Positions 1 to 9,350 of a stretch of 64,000 nt of DNA are shown piece after piece; within the stretch, counting starts at the first letter, position 1, and the number at the start of each line of letters is the position of its first letter. The position numbers and the translations under genes were made by a program. The DNA comes from Agrobacterium vaccinii (GTDB lineage Bacteria > Pseudomonadota > Alphaproteobacteria > Rhizobiales > Rhizobiaceae): assembly GCF_021310995.1 (NCBI RefSeq), contig NZ_CP054152.1:114560-178559 (forward strand). The letters run 5' to 3'. The notes beneath the pieces were generated by a model, which ran no database searches, was not told where the DNA came from, and saw nothing but the letters and a program-made list of their open reading frames with translations.

Positions 1-16
1 CCGGCAAACTGAGGGT

Positions 17-844
17 ATGTCAATGTCTTCGACAATCAGAAAGTTAACGCCCGTGGCAGATGTTCAAGCCAAACCGATGGTAACAATTGATGACGTCACG
101 ATGGCGTTTGGTTCGTTTGTTGCCGTTCAGGACGTCAATCTTAACGTTGGCGATGGAGAGTTTCTCTCCATTGTCGGGCCGACCGGTTGCGGGAAATCGA
201 CGATCCTTAACGCTATAGCCGGTTTGTTGAAGCCAGCGAAAGGCACCGTTGCTATCGACGGCGCAGCTGTCAACGGCGTTCAGAACAACATCGGCTACCT
301 GTTCCAGCAGGACGCTCTTCTTCCGTGGAAAACTGCGTATCAAAATGTCGAGTTAGGGCTCATGTTCAGAGGCGTGCCAGAGGTAGAGCGGCGCGGCAAG
401 GTGCTGGCATGGCTAGAAAAAGTTGGCCTGAAAGGTTTTGAAGCACGCTTTCCTCACCAGCTTTCCGGTGGTCAGCGCAAGCGTGTGCAGATGGCGCAGG
501 CTCTCATCACCGAACCCAAGGTCATCTTGATGGATGAGCCGTTCTCAGCGCTCGACATCCACACCAGACACCTCATGCAGAACGAGCTTTTAAGGCTTTG
601 GCAGGAAGACCGAAGGGCAGTCGTGATGATCACGCATGATCTCGAAGAAGCCATTGCTCTAGGCGATCGCGTCGTCGTGCTCGCAGCCGGTCCGAAGAGC
701 CGTGTTATCGAGAGCTTCCCCGTCGATCTGGAGCGTCCGCGCAACGTGGCGGAAATCAAACTCGATCCAAAATTCATGACTCTGTACCGCGATATTTGGG
801 CATCCCTGCGCGGCGAAGTGGAGAAAAGCTATGCACGCCATTAA
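17..844 (+). CDS. ABC transporter ATP-binding protein (SsuB/TauB/ThiZ type)
   Basis: Cytoplasmic ATPase that drives import through a nitrate/sulfonate/taurine/pyrimidine-precursor type ABC transporter. Seen in the 275-residue product: Walker A GPTGCGKST near residue 54, a Q-loop (FQQDALLPW), the signature LSGGQRKR near 149, Walker B VILMDEP with a following D-loop, and a switch histidine in ITHDLEE. The DALLPW segment and the length are typical of the SsuB/TauB/ThiZ subfamily. It overlaps the permease gene by 14 bp, so the two are translationally coupled. The substrate-binding protein gene is not in the window and may lie before base 1, so the substrate cannot be named. The start could also be the in-frame ATG nine bases later. 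Confidence 0.93.
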   Translation: MSMSSTIRKLTPVADVQAKPMVTIDDVTMAFGSFVAVQDVNLNVGDGEFLSIVGPTGCGKSTILNAIAGLLKPAKGTVAIDGAAVNGVQNNIGYLFQQDALLPWKTAYQNVELGLMFRGVPEVERRGKVLAWLEKVGLKGFEARFPHQLSGGQRKRVQMAQALITEPKVILMDEPFSALDIHTRHLMQNELLRLWQEDRRAVVMITHDLEEAIALGDRVVVLAAGPKSRVIESFPVDLERPRNVAEIKLDPKFMTLYRDIWASLRGEVEKSYARH

Positions 845-1607
845 CATTCGCCTCATTCAGGTCGCGCTTCTCGTTGTCATCCTGGGTGGCTGGCAGCTCG
901 GCGTTTCCACCGGCGTGATAGATCGCTTCTTCTTCCCCGCTCCGTTCGACATCGTAAAACAGGTCATCACCTGGATCGCAGACGCTGGTTTCTACAAGCA
1001 CGTCGGCATTACACTGAGTGAGACGGTTCTCGGCTATCTCATTGGAACAGGCCTCGGCGTCGCAGCGGGCGTATGGCTTGGACTAAGCCCATTCGTCGCA
1101 CGCGTGCTGGATCCCTTCATTAAAGCGGTCAACGCAATTCCGCGCGTTGTCCTAGCACCGATCTTCGTCCTATGGCTGGGGTTAGGCCTCTGGTCGAAGG
1201 TTGCCCTTGCAGTGACGCTCGTATTCTTCGTGACATTTTTCAACGCCATGCAGGGTGTGAAAGAAGTGAACCCAGTCGTCTTGTCGAACGCTCGCATTCT
1301 CGGCGCAAAACGTTCCGACCTTCTGCGCCACGTCTACTTCCCTGCTGCTGCAAGCTGGATCTTGTCCTCGCTTCGCACATCGGTTGGTTTTGCTGTCGTC
1401 GGCGCGATCATCGGTGAATATCTCGGTGCATCGGCAGGCCTCGGCTACCTGATTGCTCGCTCGGAAGGTAACTTCGATGCGGTGGGCGTATTTGCAGGTA
1501 TCATTATCCTGGCAATGTTTGTCCTCGTCATCGATCTCGTGCTCGATTTTGTCGAGAAGAAATTGATAACCTGGAGGCCCAATGCGGGCGAAGAACGGCC
1601 AGCATAA
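831..1607 (+). CDS. ABC transporter permease (SsuC/TauC type)
   Basis: Inner-membrane permease that partners the ATPase encoded just upstream. The 258-residue product has about six hydrophobic segments and the EAA-type cytoplasmic loop (NARILGAKRSD...YFP near residues 152-172) that docks onto the ATPase. Binding-protein-dependent permeases of the sulfonate/nitrate/taurine class have this length and layout. The start overlaps the end of the ATPase gene, which fits one operon. Nothing in the sequence fixes the substrate. Confidence 0.92.
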   Translation: MHAINIRLIQVALLVVILGGWQLGVSTGVIDRFFFPAPFDIVKQVITWIADAGFYKHVGITLSETVLGYLIGTGLGVAAGVWLGLSPFVARVLDPFIKAVNAIPRVVLAPIFVLWLGLGLWSKVALAVTLVFFVTFFNAMQGVKEVNPVVLSNARILGAKRSDLLRHVYFPAAASWILSSLRTSVGFAVVGAIIGEYLGASAGLGYLIARSEGNFDAVGVFAGIIILAMFVLVIDLVLDFVEKKLITWRPNAGEERPA

Positions 1608-1854
1608 GCAAGCGAATTGGCATTTGGAAAGGGGTGGTCGATTGATCGCCCCTTCTTATATTCGTATCCTTGTCGCAACTCAACGACGATATTTAACACC
1701 CTCGCCGCACTTAAAAGAACCGAAAGCATGGTCATGCGTCGATCGCAATAATCGTTCTCTTATTTGCATTTCACATAGTGGCGTTTCTTCCGCTACTGTC
1801 CTGAAAGAGGATATCCTGCTGGCCTTGGAGTGGCTGAGCAGCTGGGAGGAAAAC

Positions 1855-3504
1855 ATGATATTTCTGCATAGGGTAGCATCACTTAGCGTGATGTCGATCT
1901 CGCTCGCCTACACTTTCTGCTTACCCGCAAGAGCGGTCGAACAAGACACGTCTACATTGTGTTCCGCGTTGGAGAAAGCAGATATTTCGGCATCCAAAAT
2001 AAAGCTCCCGACCACGGGCGCGGAAGTGATATCCACTACTCTGATCAAAGCTTCTGATCAATCCAATCAAAACGGCGAATATTGCAAGATCATGGGAAAG
2101 ACAAAGCCGGTCGATCCAAAAGCACCTGATATCGTCTGGCAGGTCAATCTCCCAACCGCTTGGAATGGCAAGCTGCTGCAATATGGCGGCGGTGGCTATA
2201 ATGCCAGCGTGCCACCAACGACGGAGAAGACAACACTTGGCCTAGACGTTGCGCCCACTCCGCTAGCGCAAGGATACGTCACATTCGGAAGCGATTCAGG
2301 ACATCAGGCGCCCAACGCGGATGACGCTTCGTTTGCCAAAAATGACGAAGCTATGCTGAATTACGGCTATATGCACATCCAAAAAACTCTCGATGTCGCC
2401 AAGGTTCTCGTCCAAAAAAGATACAACAAGCCGATATCCAGAGTATATTTCCAAGGTGGCTCTACAGGTGGTCGCGAGGGGTTGACGGCGGCATCCCGCT
2501 GGCCGGAATCTTATGATGGTATTCTCACGAATTATCCTACGGCCAATTTCGTTGGCCTCAGACTATGGGGCGCAGGCCTTGCACGTGCGGTCTATGATAA
2601 TAATTCAGCCGGATGGATTCCACCGAAGCTGGTAGAGACGATTTCAAAAGAGGCCTTAAAGTCTTGCGATGGGCTGGATGGTGCCGAAGACGGCATGATC
2701 AGCAACATGCAAGCATGCCGCGCTCAGTCAAAAGTCTTGGTCAAGCGCCTCGCCTGCAAAGGTGACACAATTGGAAAGCCCGAAGACTGCCTCACGAAAG
2801 CGCAGATCGACCGTACGCTGAATATCTATCACGAGGGCTATTGGCTGCCCTACGAGCTGGCAAACGGCATAGACACCTATCCCGGCTATAACAGCTTGGA
2901 AGGCATCATGATGCAACTGGGATCAGAGCCTCAAATCCGTAATCCTCCGGTGTCCGGTCCGAATGCCCATCACTCCAGCCGCTCGTTCGAATTTCTGCAA
3001 AATTTCGTTTCGCCTGACCAGCCACTCAATCTTTTATCCTTCGATATCCGCCAACCGGGCAAGCTCAAGAAAAGGATCGTTGAACTTTCGGACATCATCG
3101 GCGCGACACGGACCGACTGGTCGGCCTTTAGCGCCCGCGGTGGCAAAATCATTTGGCTTCAGGGCGATGACGATCCGAGCGTAAGTCCCCTCGGCAATGC
3201 CAAACTGTTCGAGTCGATCGTCGCAAAAATGGGCAAAGTAAAAGTAAGCGAATTTATGCGATTCTATCTTGTTCCAGGGCTGGCCCATGGAGGCGGTCGC
3301 TTCTCACCAACCTGGGACAATCTGACGGCTTTGGATAATTGGGTGGAAAACGACGTTCCGCCTGCACGCCCGATCGTTCTGGATGCCACCAAATCCCCCA
3401 CGAAGGGACGCACTCGTCCTCTTTGCGAATATCCGTCATGGCCGAAATACAAAGGTGATGGCGACATTGCGATGGCGTCCAGCTTCACCTGCGCAACCAA
3501 CTGA
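1855..3504 (+). CDS. Tannase/feruloyl esterase family protein, secreted
   Basis: Alpha/beta hydrolase of the tannase/feruloyl esterase family, which cleaves esters of gallic or hydroxycinnamic acids in plant material. I chose the ATG at 1855 because GGGAGGA lies just upstream and it begins a classic Sec signal peptide (about residues 1-27, cleavage near ARA-VEQ); the open frame runs further upstream to 1582. Nucleophile motif FQGGSTGG gives Ser203, the acid is probably Asp440 (GDDDPSV), and the base is His478 (GLAHGGG). Known family members carry a cysteine directly before the Ser and after the His that form a disulfide; here both are Gly (202 and 479). The next gene is another secreted-type hydrolase 31 bp downstream. 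Confidence 0.85.
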   Translation: MIFLHRVASLSVMSISLAYTFCLPARAVEQDTSTLCSALEKADISASKIKLPTTGAEVISTTLIKASDQSNQNGEYCKIMGKTKPVDPKAPDIVWQVNLPTAWNGKLLQYGGGGYNASVPPTTEKTTLGLDVAPTPLAQGYVTFGSDSGHQAPNADDASFAKNDEAMLNYGYMHIQKTLDVAKVLVQKRYNKPISRVYFQGGSTGGREGLTAASRWPESYDGILTNYPTANFVGLRLWGAGLARAVYDNNSAGWIPPKLVETISKEALKSCDGLDGAEDGMISNMQACRAQSKVLVKRLACKGDTIGKPEDCLTKAQIDRTLNIYHEGYWLPYELANGIDTYPGYNSLEGIMMQLGSEPQIRNPPVSGPNAHHSSRSFEFLQNFVSPDQPLNLLSFDIRQPGKLKKRIVELSDIIGATRTDWSAFSARGGKIIWLQGDDDPSVSPLGNAKLFESIVAKMGKVKVSEFMRFYLVPGLAHGGGRFSPTWDNLTALDNWVENDVPPARPIVLDATKSPTKGRTRPLCEYPSWPKYKGDGDIAMASSFTCATN

Positions 3505-3535
3505 CAACCAATCAATGCCCTACGGGAGGATATCA

Positions 3536-4663
3536 ATGGCCTTTGGTCCTAAACTATCAAGACGCTCTGTTCTTGCAGCATCGGCAGTCTCCACCTTTAC
3601 GGCTGTCGGCCTGATCAAACAGACAGCATCTGCGGCAGATCCAATCTCATGTGCTAGTCCTTCGTCGGACAAACCATGGAAGACCGTCAAGGACGTTGCA
3701 TCGGCTGGTTGGTCGCAAGAGAAACTTGCGCAGATGGAAGCGAAACTCTACCCGCTACCCACATCATCGATGATGGTCGTGCAGGGCGGTGAGATCGTTT
3801 ATCGTTACGGGAATATTTCTGATGTCAGCTACCTTGCGTCAGCCAGAAAAAGCGTCTTGTCGATGTTGTTCGGGCGTTATGTGGATGAAGGCAAAATCGA
3901 TCTGAACATGACAATAGGAGATGTCGGCATCGAGGAGGATGACGGACTTCTGCCTTTGGAAAAAACCGCAAGAATCAAGGATCTGCTGACATCGAGCTCC
4001 GGCGTCTATCATGCGGCGGGTAGTCCCGGTGGTAACGAGAACACGCCGGAACGTGACACGACCGCGCCAGGCTCCGTCTTTCTGTACAACAATTGGGACT
4101 TCAATGTTCTCGGTGCCATTTTCGAAAAACGGACCGGCAAGACAGTTTTCCAGGCGCTGAAGGAAGATATAGCCGAACCGCTGGGCTTTGAGGATTTCGA
4201 AATCGATAGACAGCGAATGATGGGCTATGAAAACCAGTCTCGTTACCTCGCCTACCACTTGTTCCTCTCCGCTCGCGACATGGCGCGCCTGGGGCAACTG
4301 ATGCTCCAAAACGGAAAGTGGCACGGGAAGACGATCGTGCCGGAGACTTGGATCACCGAGAGCACCAAAATGCGGTTTACGCCGGAACAGGCCAAGAGCA
4401 AGGAAGGCCTTGGATATGGTTATCTCTGGTGGATACCAACATCCAGCGATCCCGCATTCGAAGGCTCCTACCTGATGAATGGCAATTTTGGGCAGTTCAT
4501 TCTGTGCCTTCCCGCCATCGACACGGTCATCGTTCATCGCCGCGCCGTCACGGACGAATTTGCAGTCGCCCGAAATCTTGGGAAAACCACCTACGAACCG
4601 GCAAAGGTCACCGCTGGCGATTTCCTCAAAATTGCCGAAGCGGTCGTGGCTGCCAGAACATAA
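3536..4663 (+). CDS. Serine hydrolase, beta-lactamase (class C/DD-peptidase) fold, Tat-type leader
   Basis: Serine beta-lactamase-family hydrolase of 375 residues, related to 6-aminohexanoate-dimer hydrolases and esterases rather than to true AmpC. The start at 3536 has GGAGGA six bases upstream and begins a leader with SRRSVLAAS followed by a hydrophobic stretch and ASA, which fits Tat export. Catalytic SxxK is SARK (about residues 101-104) and the YxN motif is YNN (about 184-186); a WWIP segment typical of this group follows. The longer open frame from 3383 overlaps the tannase gene and is unlikely to be used. It is probably co-transcribed with the tannase-like gene, so both may process imported or periplasmic esters or amides. 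Confidence 0.85.
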   Translation: MAFGPKLSRRSVLAASAVSTFTAVGLIKQTASAADPISCASPSSDKPWKTVKDVASAGWSQEKLAQMEAKLYPLPTSSMMVVQGGEIVYRYGNISDVSYLASARKSVLSMLFGRYVDEGKIDLNMTIGDVGIEEDDGLLPLEKTARIKDLLTSSSGVYHAAGSPGGNENTPERDTTAPGSVFLYNNWDFNVLGAIFEKRTGKTVFQALKEDIAEPLGFEDFEIDRQRMMGYENQSRYLAYHLFLSARDMARLGQLMLQNGKWHGKTIVPETWITESTKMRFTPEQAKSKEGLGYGYLWWIPTSSDPAFEGSYLMNGNFGQFILCLPAIDTVIVHRRAVTDEFAVARNLGKTTYEPAKVTAGDFLKIAEAVVAART

Positions 4664-4855
4664 GCATGGCTCTGGAACAGGGTTCCGAAACGCGTCCTTT
4701 CTGGCGGTCTACCAGTCAGGATGTGCTCCAGTTGCCTGTTCAGTCCCCTGCTGCGGCAGGTTTCGCTTGCGTTTGTGCTCGCAGGCGAGTTCCTGTCTTT
4801 TCGGAGTGATCTCACTTGGATCATGGGAAGTTTCAAAAAGGCAGGCAGGGCTCGA

Positions 4856-5217
4856 ATGCAGCGGTTTCAATTGGGGTCGATAGACCTCAACCTTTTAAAG
4901 GTCATCTATGCCCTGGTCGTGAAGGGCAATATGACAGCTGCTGGTCAATATATCGGTCTTTACCAGCCTGCAATGAGCCACGCGCTGAAACGCGTGCTCG
5001 CCATAACCGGTGACGACCTGTTCAAGAAGACCTCGGGTGGCTTCGTAATGACCCGGTATTGCACAGAGATATTTCCTGTGGTGAGGCGTATCATCGAGGA
5101 TACGGAACGGTCATGCTGTCGAAGCAAAGCTTTGAGCCTGCGAGGTCCCACCGGGTATTCAGAATTGGAATGAACGACTATTTCTCCGTCGTTCTGATGC
5201 CTCGTAAATATCACTGA
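4856..5217 (+). pseudogene. LysR-family regulator, truncated and frameshifted
   Basis: Remnant of a LysR-type transcription regulator. From the ATG at 4856 the product shows the winged HTH (IDLNLLKVIYALV, then GQYIGLYQPAMSHALKR, DDLFKK) typical of the NodD/PcaQ-like branch. Near 5113 the frame is lost: the original frame ends at 5173 without resemblance, while the next frame continues as SFEPARSHRVFRIGMNDYF, the usual start of the LysR effector domain, and then stops at 5215-5217. About 200 residues of the effector domain are missing. At least one indel plus a 3' truncation make this a dead gene. Confidence 0.75.
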
Positions 5218-5266
5218 GTGAAATCCATACCTTAATCAAGGACATATCAATGCCATCGCGGCATCT

Positions 5267-5875
5267 CTAATCTCTGGCCGCAGCATCCCAGCTTGCCATC
5301 GCCGATCTGACGGCGCCACGGATCGATGCGATTGATACGCCATCGCGGGCTTGGATCGAGACGCCGAGCAAGATTGCATCGTAAAGAGAAGCCAAAGAGG
5401 AAACATCCGTTGCCGCGCTCAGGGCGCCGCTTGAAACTCCATCAGATATGCAGTCGGCGATCGCTCTTCGGGTTTCTTCGCGGTAACCCGCGGTTAAAGC
5501 CTGCAACGTCACGCCCGCCTCTGAGAGGACCGTCGCCGAAAGTGTGACCATGCAGCCGGACGGGTGAGATGTCTCCGTCTGAACAGTCACCGAAGCCAGA
5601 AGCGCCCGTTCGAGCCGGTCACGCGCCGGAAGGCTGATGTCGCGAAGAGCTGCCACCACCCCACCATGCTGCTCCAGATACCGTTGCAGGCTTTCACGGA
5701 AAAGCAGCTCCTTCGAACCGAAGGCGGCATAGAAACTCGCTGAAGAAATACCACCCATGGCGAGCCGCAACCGGTCCGTCGAGGCTCCCTCATAGCCATG
5801 CTGCCAGAACAGATGCATCGCACGCGATACCGCATCGTCGCGATCAAAACGCCTTGGCCTACCGGTTCTCGCCAT
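5267..5875 (-). CDS. TetR-family repressor, probable regulator of the adjacent MFS gene
   Basis: TetR-type repressor of 202 residues. The N-terminal HTH is clear (GRPRRFDRDDAVSRAMHLFW, then STDRLRLAMG, ISSASFYAAFGSKE). The start at 5875 gives the usual MARTGRPR beginning; the open frame extends 30 residues further but with no family resemblance. It is divergent from the MFS gene at 5980, and the 104-bp gap holds an 18-bp palindrome at 5914-5931 that could be its operator. By context it probably represses the MFS pump and the dehydrogenase gene behind it, plus itself. Confidence 0.88.
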   Translation of the reverse strand: MARTGRPRRFDRDDAVSRAMHLFWQHGYEGASTDRLRLAMGGISSASFYAAFGSKELLFRESLQRYLEQHGGVVAALRDISLPARDRLERALLASVTVQTETSHPSGCMVTLSATVLSEAGVTLQALTAGYREETRRAIADCISDGVSSGALSAATDVSSLASLYDAILLGVSIQARDGVSIASIRGAVRSAMASWDAAARD

Positions 5876-5913
5876 CCTTGTCCGCCTTCTTCTTATAGAG
5901 CGATCATTCCAGA

Positions 5914-5931
5914 TTTGCTTGACAAAGCAAA
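5914..5931. promoter_or_regulatory. Probable TetR operator, TTTGCTT-N4-AAGCAAA
   Basis: Perfect 7-bp inverted repeat with a 4-base centre in the gap between the divergent tetR and MFS genes. A TATAAT box follows at 5935-5940. Position and symmetry fit a TetR dimer site controlling both directions. Binding is inferred. Confidence 0.5.
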
Positions 5932-5979
5932 CCCTATAATGCGACTTCCGGAACGATCTACCCATAAATCAGGAAAATC

Positions 5980-7200
5980 ATGGCAGATACATTGGCAGTC
6001 CAACGCCGGAAAACGTTTGCGTCGCCGCAGGAGCATCTGCCCGTGGGAGCCTTGCTTGTGCTTGCCATGACGGGATTTACCGCGATTCTGACGGAAACCT
6101 TACCCGCTGGCCTTCTGCCGCAGATGGCGGAGGGCCTGAGCGTTTCGCAGTCGCTGGCGGGTCAGACCGTCACTGTTTATGCCGTTGGGTCACTCGTCGC
6201 GGCGATCCCGCTGACATTGTGGACGCAGGGCTGGCGACGCAAGCCGGCTTTGCTGCTTGCAATTGCCGGTTTCCTGATTTTCAACACGATCACGGCCTTA
6301 TCAACGTCCTATGCCATCACACTTGGAGCTCGTTTCTTGGCGGGCATGGCCGCGGGGCTTGGATGGGGTATTGTCTCAGGCTATGCACGGCGAATGGTGA
6401 TCGAGCCCTTGCAGGGAAAGGCACTGGCGATCGCCATGGCAGGGACGCCGCTGGCGCTCGCTCTCGGAGTTCCTGCTGGTGCCTTCTTCGGCGCCACTGT
6501 CGGCTGGAGAGCGGCTTTTCTGTTTATGTCTGCGACGACCCTGCTTTTGTTGGTTTGGGTAATCTGGAAAATGCCTGACTTTCCGGGCCAACCCACTGAG
6601 CGGCGGCTATCTCTTACCGGGGTCATGCGGACATCGGGGGTACGAACAGTCCTCACTGTGTTGTTCCTGTGGGTGACGGGGCACAATATTCTCTATACCT
6701 ACGTCACGCCTTTCGCGGCGCTTTCGGGTCTGGGCGACAACATCGATGTGCTGCTTCTCGCTTTCGGACTGGCGGCAATGGCCGGGATCTGGCTGACTGG
6801 CGTGTTGGTCGACCGACTTTTGCGCGCACTGGTTCTCTGCAGCCTCATCGCCTTCTGCGCGACGGCTCTGTCTTTGGCATTATTTGCCACCTCAACACCC
6901 ATCATGATCGCGGCCATGGTCGTCTGGGGCCTCTCCTTCGGTGGTGTAGCCACGCAGCTACAGACGGCGCTTGCAGATGCGGCTGGAGAAGGTGTTGACC
7001 TCGCCAATGCCATGCTCACCACCGTGTGGAACAGCGCGATTGCGGCGGGCGGCCTCGTGGGCGGCATTTTGCTAGACCGCAGCGGTGCGGGTCCCCTCGC
7101 ATGGGCAGCTTTTCTGCTGGCAGCAGCGGCATTGATAATCGCGACCATCGCTCGCACTTACGCATTCTTACCGGGTCCTCGGACCCACAACCTTTCCTGA
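5980..7200 (+). CDS. MFS transporter (drug/sugar efflux type)
   Basis: Major facilitator efflux protein of 406 residues with about twelve hydrophobic segments. The N-terminal half resembles the AraJ/YdhP/CmlA-type group (GFTAILTETLPAGLLPQM, then the loop-2/3 region LWTQGWRRKPALL). SD-like AGGAAAA precedes the ATG. The gene is divergent from a TetR repressor and 10 bp upstream of a dehydrogenase gene, so an inducible efflux-plus-oxidoreductase unit is likely. The substrate is unknown. Confidence 0.9.
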   Translation: MADTLAVQRRKTFASPQEHLPVGALLVLAMTGFTAILTETLPAGLLPQMAEGLSVSQSLAGQTVTVYAVGSLVAAIPLTLWTQGWRRKPALLLAIAGFLIFNTITALSTSYAITLGARFLAGMAAGLGWGIVSGYARRMVIEPLQGKALAIAMAGTPLALALGVPAGAFFGATVGWRAAFLFMSATTLLLLVWVIWKMPDFPGQPTERRLSLTGVMRTSGVRTVLTVLFLWVTGHNILYTYVTPFAALSGLGDNIDVLLLAFGLAAMAGIWLTGVLVDRLLRALVLCSLIAFCATALSLALFATSTPIMIAAMVVWGLSFGGVATQLQTALADAAGEGVDLANAMLTTVWNSAIAAGGLVGGILLDRSGAGPLAWAAFLLAAAALIIATIARTYAFLPGPRTHNLS

Positions 7201-7210
7201 GGAATAGTCC

Positions 7211-8230
7211 ATGAAAGCTTACCAGATTGGCGACCAGAATGGTCTCGAATGCCTGACCGCAGTCAACCGTCCAGATCCAGTTGCAGGACCAGGGCAGGTC
7301 GTCGTCGCACCACGCCTGATCAGCCTTATCAGCCGCGATGTGCAAATCCTGCGCGGGGTCTACGGACCGCGCCAATCGCCCGATCGCATCCCCATATCGG
7401 AAGGCGTCGGTGTCGTTGTCTCTGTTGGGGATGGCGTTGGCAACGTCGCACAAGGTGACCGCGTCGTGTGCGGACATTTCGCGGGATGGATAGACGGTCC
7501 GTTCCGCACGGACGTCTTCTCTCACGACATCGGCGTGACGCATGATGGCTGGTTGGCAGAGCGGGTTGTCATTCCAGCCGATGCGCTGATACGCGTCCCC
7601 GACGATCTCGACGATACCCGCGTTGCCGGGCTTGCCTCCGTCGGCCTTACCGCATGGAATGCGCTCATTGAGGTTGCTAAGGTGAAGGAAGGCGAACTTG
7701 TCGTGTGCCTTGGCACCGGCAGTGTTTCACTCTTCGCGTTGAAACTGGCAAAGGCGCTTGGTGCGCGTGTCGCGATCACCTCTTCCAGCGACGCCAAACT
7801 GGCCATCGCACGCGATATGGGCGCCGACATTCTCATCAACTACCACAGCCATCCCGAATGGGCCAACGAACTGATGGCGCAGAACGACGGCGTCGGCGCA
7901 AACATCATCATGGAGACCGGTGGTCAGGATACACTGGGACAATCCATCGCGGCTGCCGCTGCCAATACCCGTATCGTCGTTATCGGCGTAACGCCTGGCA
8001 CCACATCGCCAATTCCGAACTACACCGCCCTTATTCTGCGCAATATCACCATTCGCGGCATCGCCAACGGCAATCGAAGCATGTTCTCCGATCTTCTTGC
8101 AGCGATAAAGCGACTTGGAATTGAGACGCTCGTCGATCGCACATTCCCGTTCGACGAGGCAAACGAAGCCTTTGCTTATTATGCCGAAGGAAAGCATATC
8201 GGGAGAGTGATGATCTCGGTGCCAAGCTAA
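7211..8230 (+). CDS. MDR-superfamily alcohol dehydrogenase/quinone oxidoreductase
   Basis: Medium-chain dehydrogenase/reductase of 339 residues. The GroES-like N-terminal half is followed by the Rossmann motif GTGSVSLFALKLAKALGA near residue 163 and the basic/serine SSSDAK segment suited to NADP binding. The usual catalytic zinc motif GHExxG is replaced by SEGVGVV, and no four-cysteine structural zinc lobe is visible, so it probably works without zinc as a quinone or enone reductase. It lies 10 bp behind the MFS gene and probably shares its TetR control. Confidence 0.85.
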   Translation: MKAYQIGDQNGLECLTAVNRPDPVAGPGQVVVAPRLISLISRDVQILRGVYGPRQSPDRIPISEGVGVVVSVGDGVGNVAQGDRVVCGHFAGWIDGPFRTDVFSHDIGVTHDGWLAERVVIPADALIRVPDDLDDTRVAGLASVGLTAWNALIEVAKVKEGELVVCLGTGSVSLFALKLAKALGARVAITSSSDAKLAIARDMGADILINYHSHPEWANELMAQNDGVGANIIMETGGQDTLGQSIAAAAANTRIVVIGVTPGTTSPIPNYTALILRNITIRGIANGNRSMFSDLLAAIKRLGIETLVDRTFPFDEANEAFAYYAEGKHIGRVMISVPS

Positions 8231-8257
8231 AGACCGAAAAAACCGGTCATTAGCTTG
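8223..8257. terminator. Stem-loop at the end of the MFS-dehydrogenase operon
   Basis: Arms CAAGCTAAAGACCG and CGGTCATTAGCTTG pair over 13 of 14 positions around an AAAAAAC loop; the stop codon lies in the left arm. There is no clear T-tract after it, so the role as a terminator comes from position and stem strength. Confidence 0.55.
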
Positions 8258-8504
8258 TCGGGCGTGCCAGATTGCCGGCAAGGCACATCGGAGCGGTATT
8301 GCTGCGTTTTAGATTCAGGTGAGAGTATCTAGACCGGACGCGCGCGTATTGGGAAGGCTGACATATACCATTCACGGAGACACCAATATGAAGCTTAGCG
8401 TTTGGTGCCAATCATTCGAGTGGTTTGATCGTTTGATTTTATTGAAATAGAATATGAAGAGGGTATCTCCTTTTATAGCTGCCTGAACTCCCAAGAGGTT
8501 TTCG

Positions 8505-9350
8505 ATGACGATGCATTCTTCTGACCTGACCGACGGTGAAGCGCCACAGCAGCGCCTTGCTGCGCGCTATGGAGTGGATCAAGATTTCTCTCTGCCTTTT
8601 TGGAACAGTACGATCGATGCTCTGCTAAACCATCGCACTACGCGCGCATATCTACCGAAATCATTGCCCGCGGGTACGATCGAACTCTTAGTGGCAGCGG
8701 CCCAATCCGCGCCTACCTCGTCCAATCTTCAAGCCTGGAGTGTCGTTGCGGTTCAGGATAAAGACCGAAAGGCTAGGCTTGCTGGCTATACAGGTGGCAA
8801 TGCGCATATTCTGGCTGCGCCGCTTTTCCTTGTATGGCTCATTGACCTCAAACGCTTGAGAGCCGTCGCCAAGCAGCATGGCAATGAGGCTGAGGGCCTA
8901 GATTATCTGGAAAGTTTCCTGATCGGTGCCATCGATGCGGCTCTCGCGGCCCAGAACGCTGTTGCGGCAATCGATTCACTCGGGCTAGGCTCGTGTTACG
9001 TGGGAGGCGTCCGCAACCAGCCAAACGACGTCGCCCGTGAACTTCGATTGCCTGCCGAAATGGTTGCGGTCTTCGGCCTCACCGTCGGATATCCCAACCC
9101 TGATGTCATTACCGACGTGAAGCCACGTCTGCCACAATCTACAGTTCTGTTTCATGAGACATATTCAGAGACTTCTCAGATCGATCTGAAAACATATGAC
9201 GATGTGTTGAGGGAATTTCAGGTCAAACAAAAGATGCCGCAGTCAGGTTGGACAGCGCCAATCGCAAAACGTATTGAGAACGCAGAGGCGCTCAATGGGC
9301 GCGCAGCGTTGGCAGCGACTTTGCGCGGGCTGGGCTTCCCTATCAAATAA
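8505..9350 (+). CDS. Nitroreductase-family FMN oxidoreductase
   Basis: FMN-dependent NAD(P)H oxidoreductase of 281 residues, close in pattern to the NfsA/FRP branch. Visible are the flavin-binding HRTTRAY segment near residue 44, APTSSNLQAWS near 71-81 and the LGLGSCYVGGVRN segment near 163-175 that lines the flavin. The C-terminal extension (MPQSGW...NGRAALAATLRGLGF) is characteristic of the NfsA-like group. It stands alone, with 275 bp upstream and 500 bp downstream; no regulator is adjacent. The second in-frame ATG at 8511 is an alternative start. Confidence 0.85.
   Translation: MTMHSSDLTDGEAPQQRLAARYGVDQDFSLPFWNSTIDALLNHRTTRAYLPKSLPAGTIELLVAAAQSAPTSSNLQAWSVVAVQDKDRKARLAGYTGGNAHILAAPLFLVWLIDLKRLRAVAKQHGNEAEGLDYLESFLIGAIDAALAAQNAVAAIDSLGLGSCYVGGVRNQPNDVARELRLPAEMVAVFGLTVGYPNPDVITDVKPRLPQSTVLFHETYSETSQIDLKTYDDVLREFQVKQKMPQSGWTAPIAKRIENAEALNGRAALAATLRGLGFPIK

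Noticed and set aside
3839..4537. 232-codon minus-strand frame
   Set aside because: Lies wholly antisense to the serine hydrolase gene, which has clear catalytic motifs.
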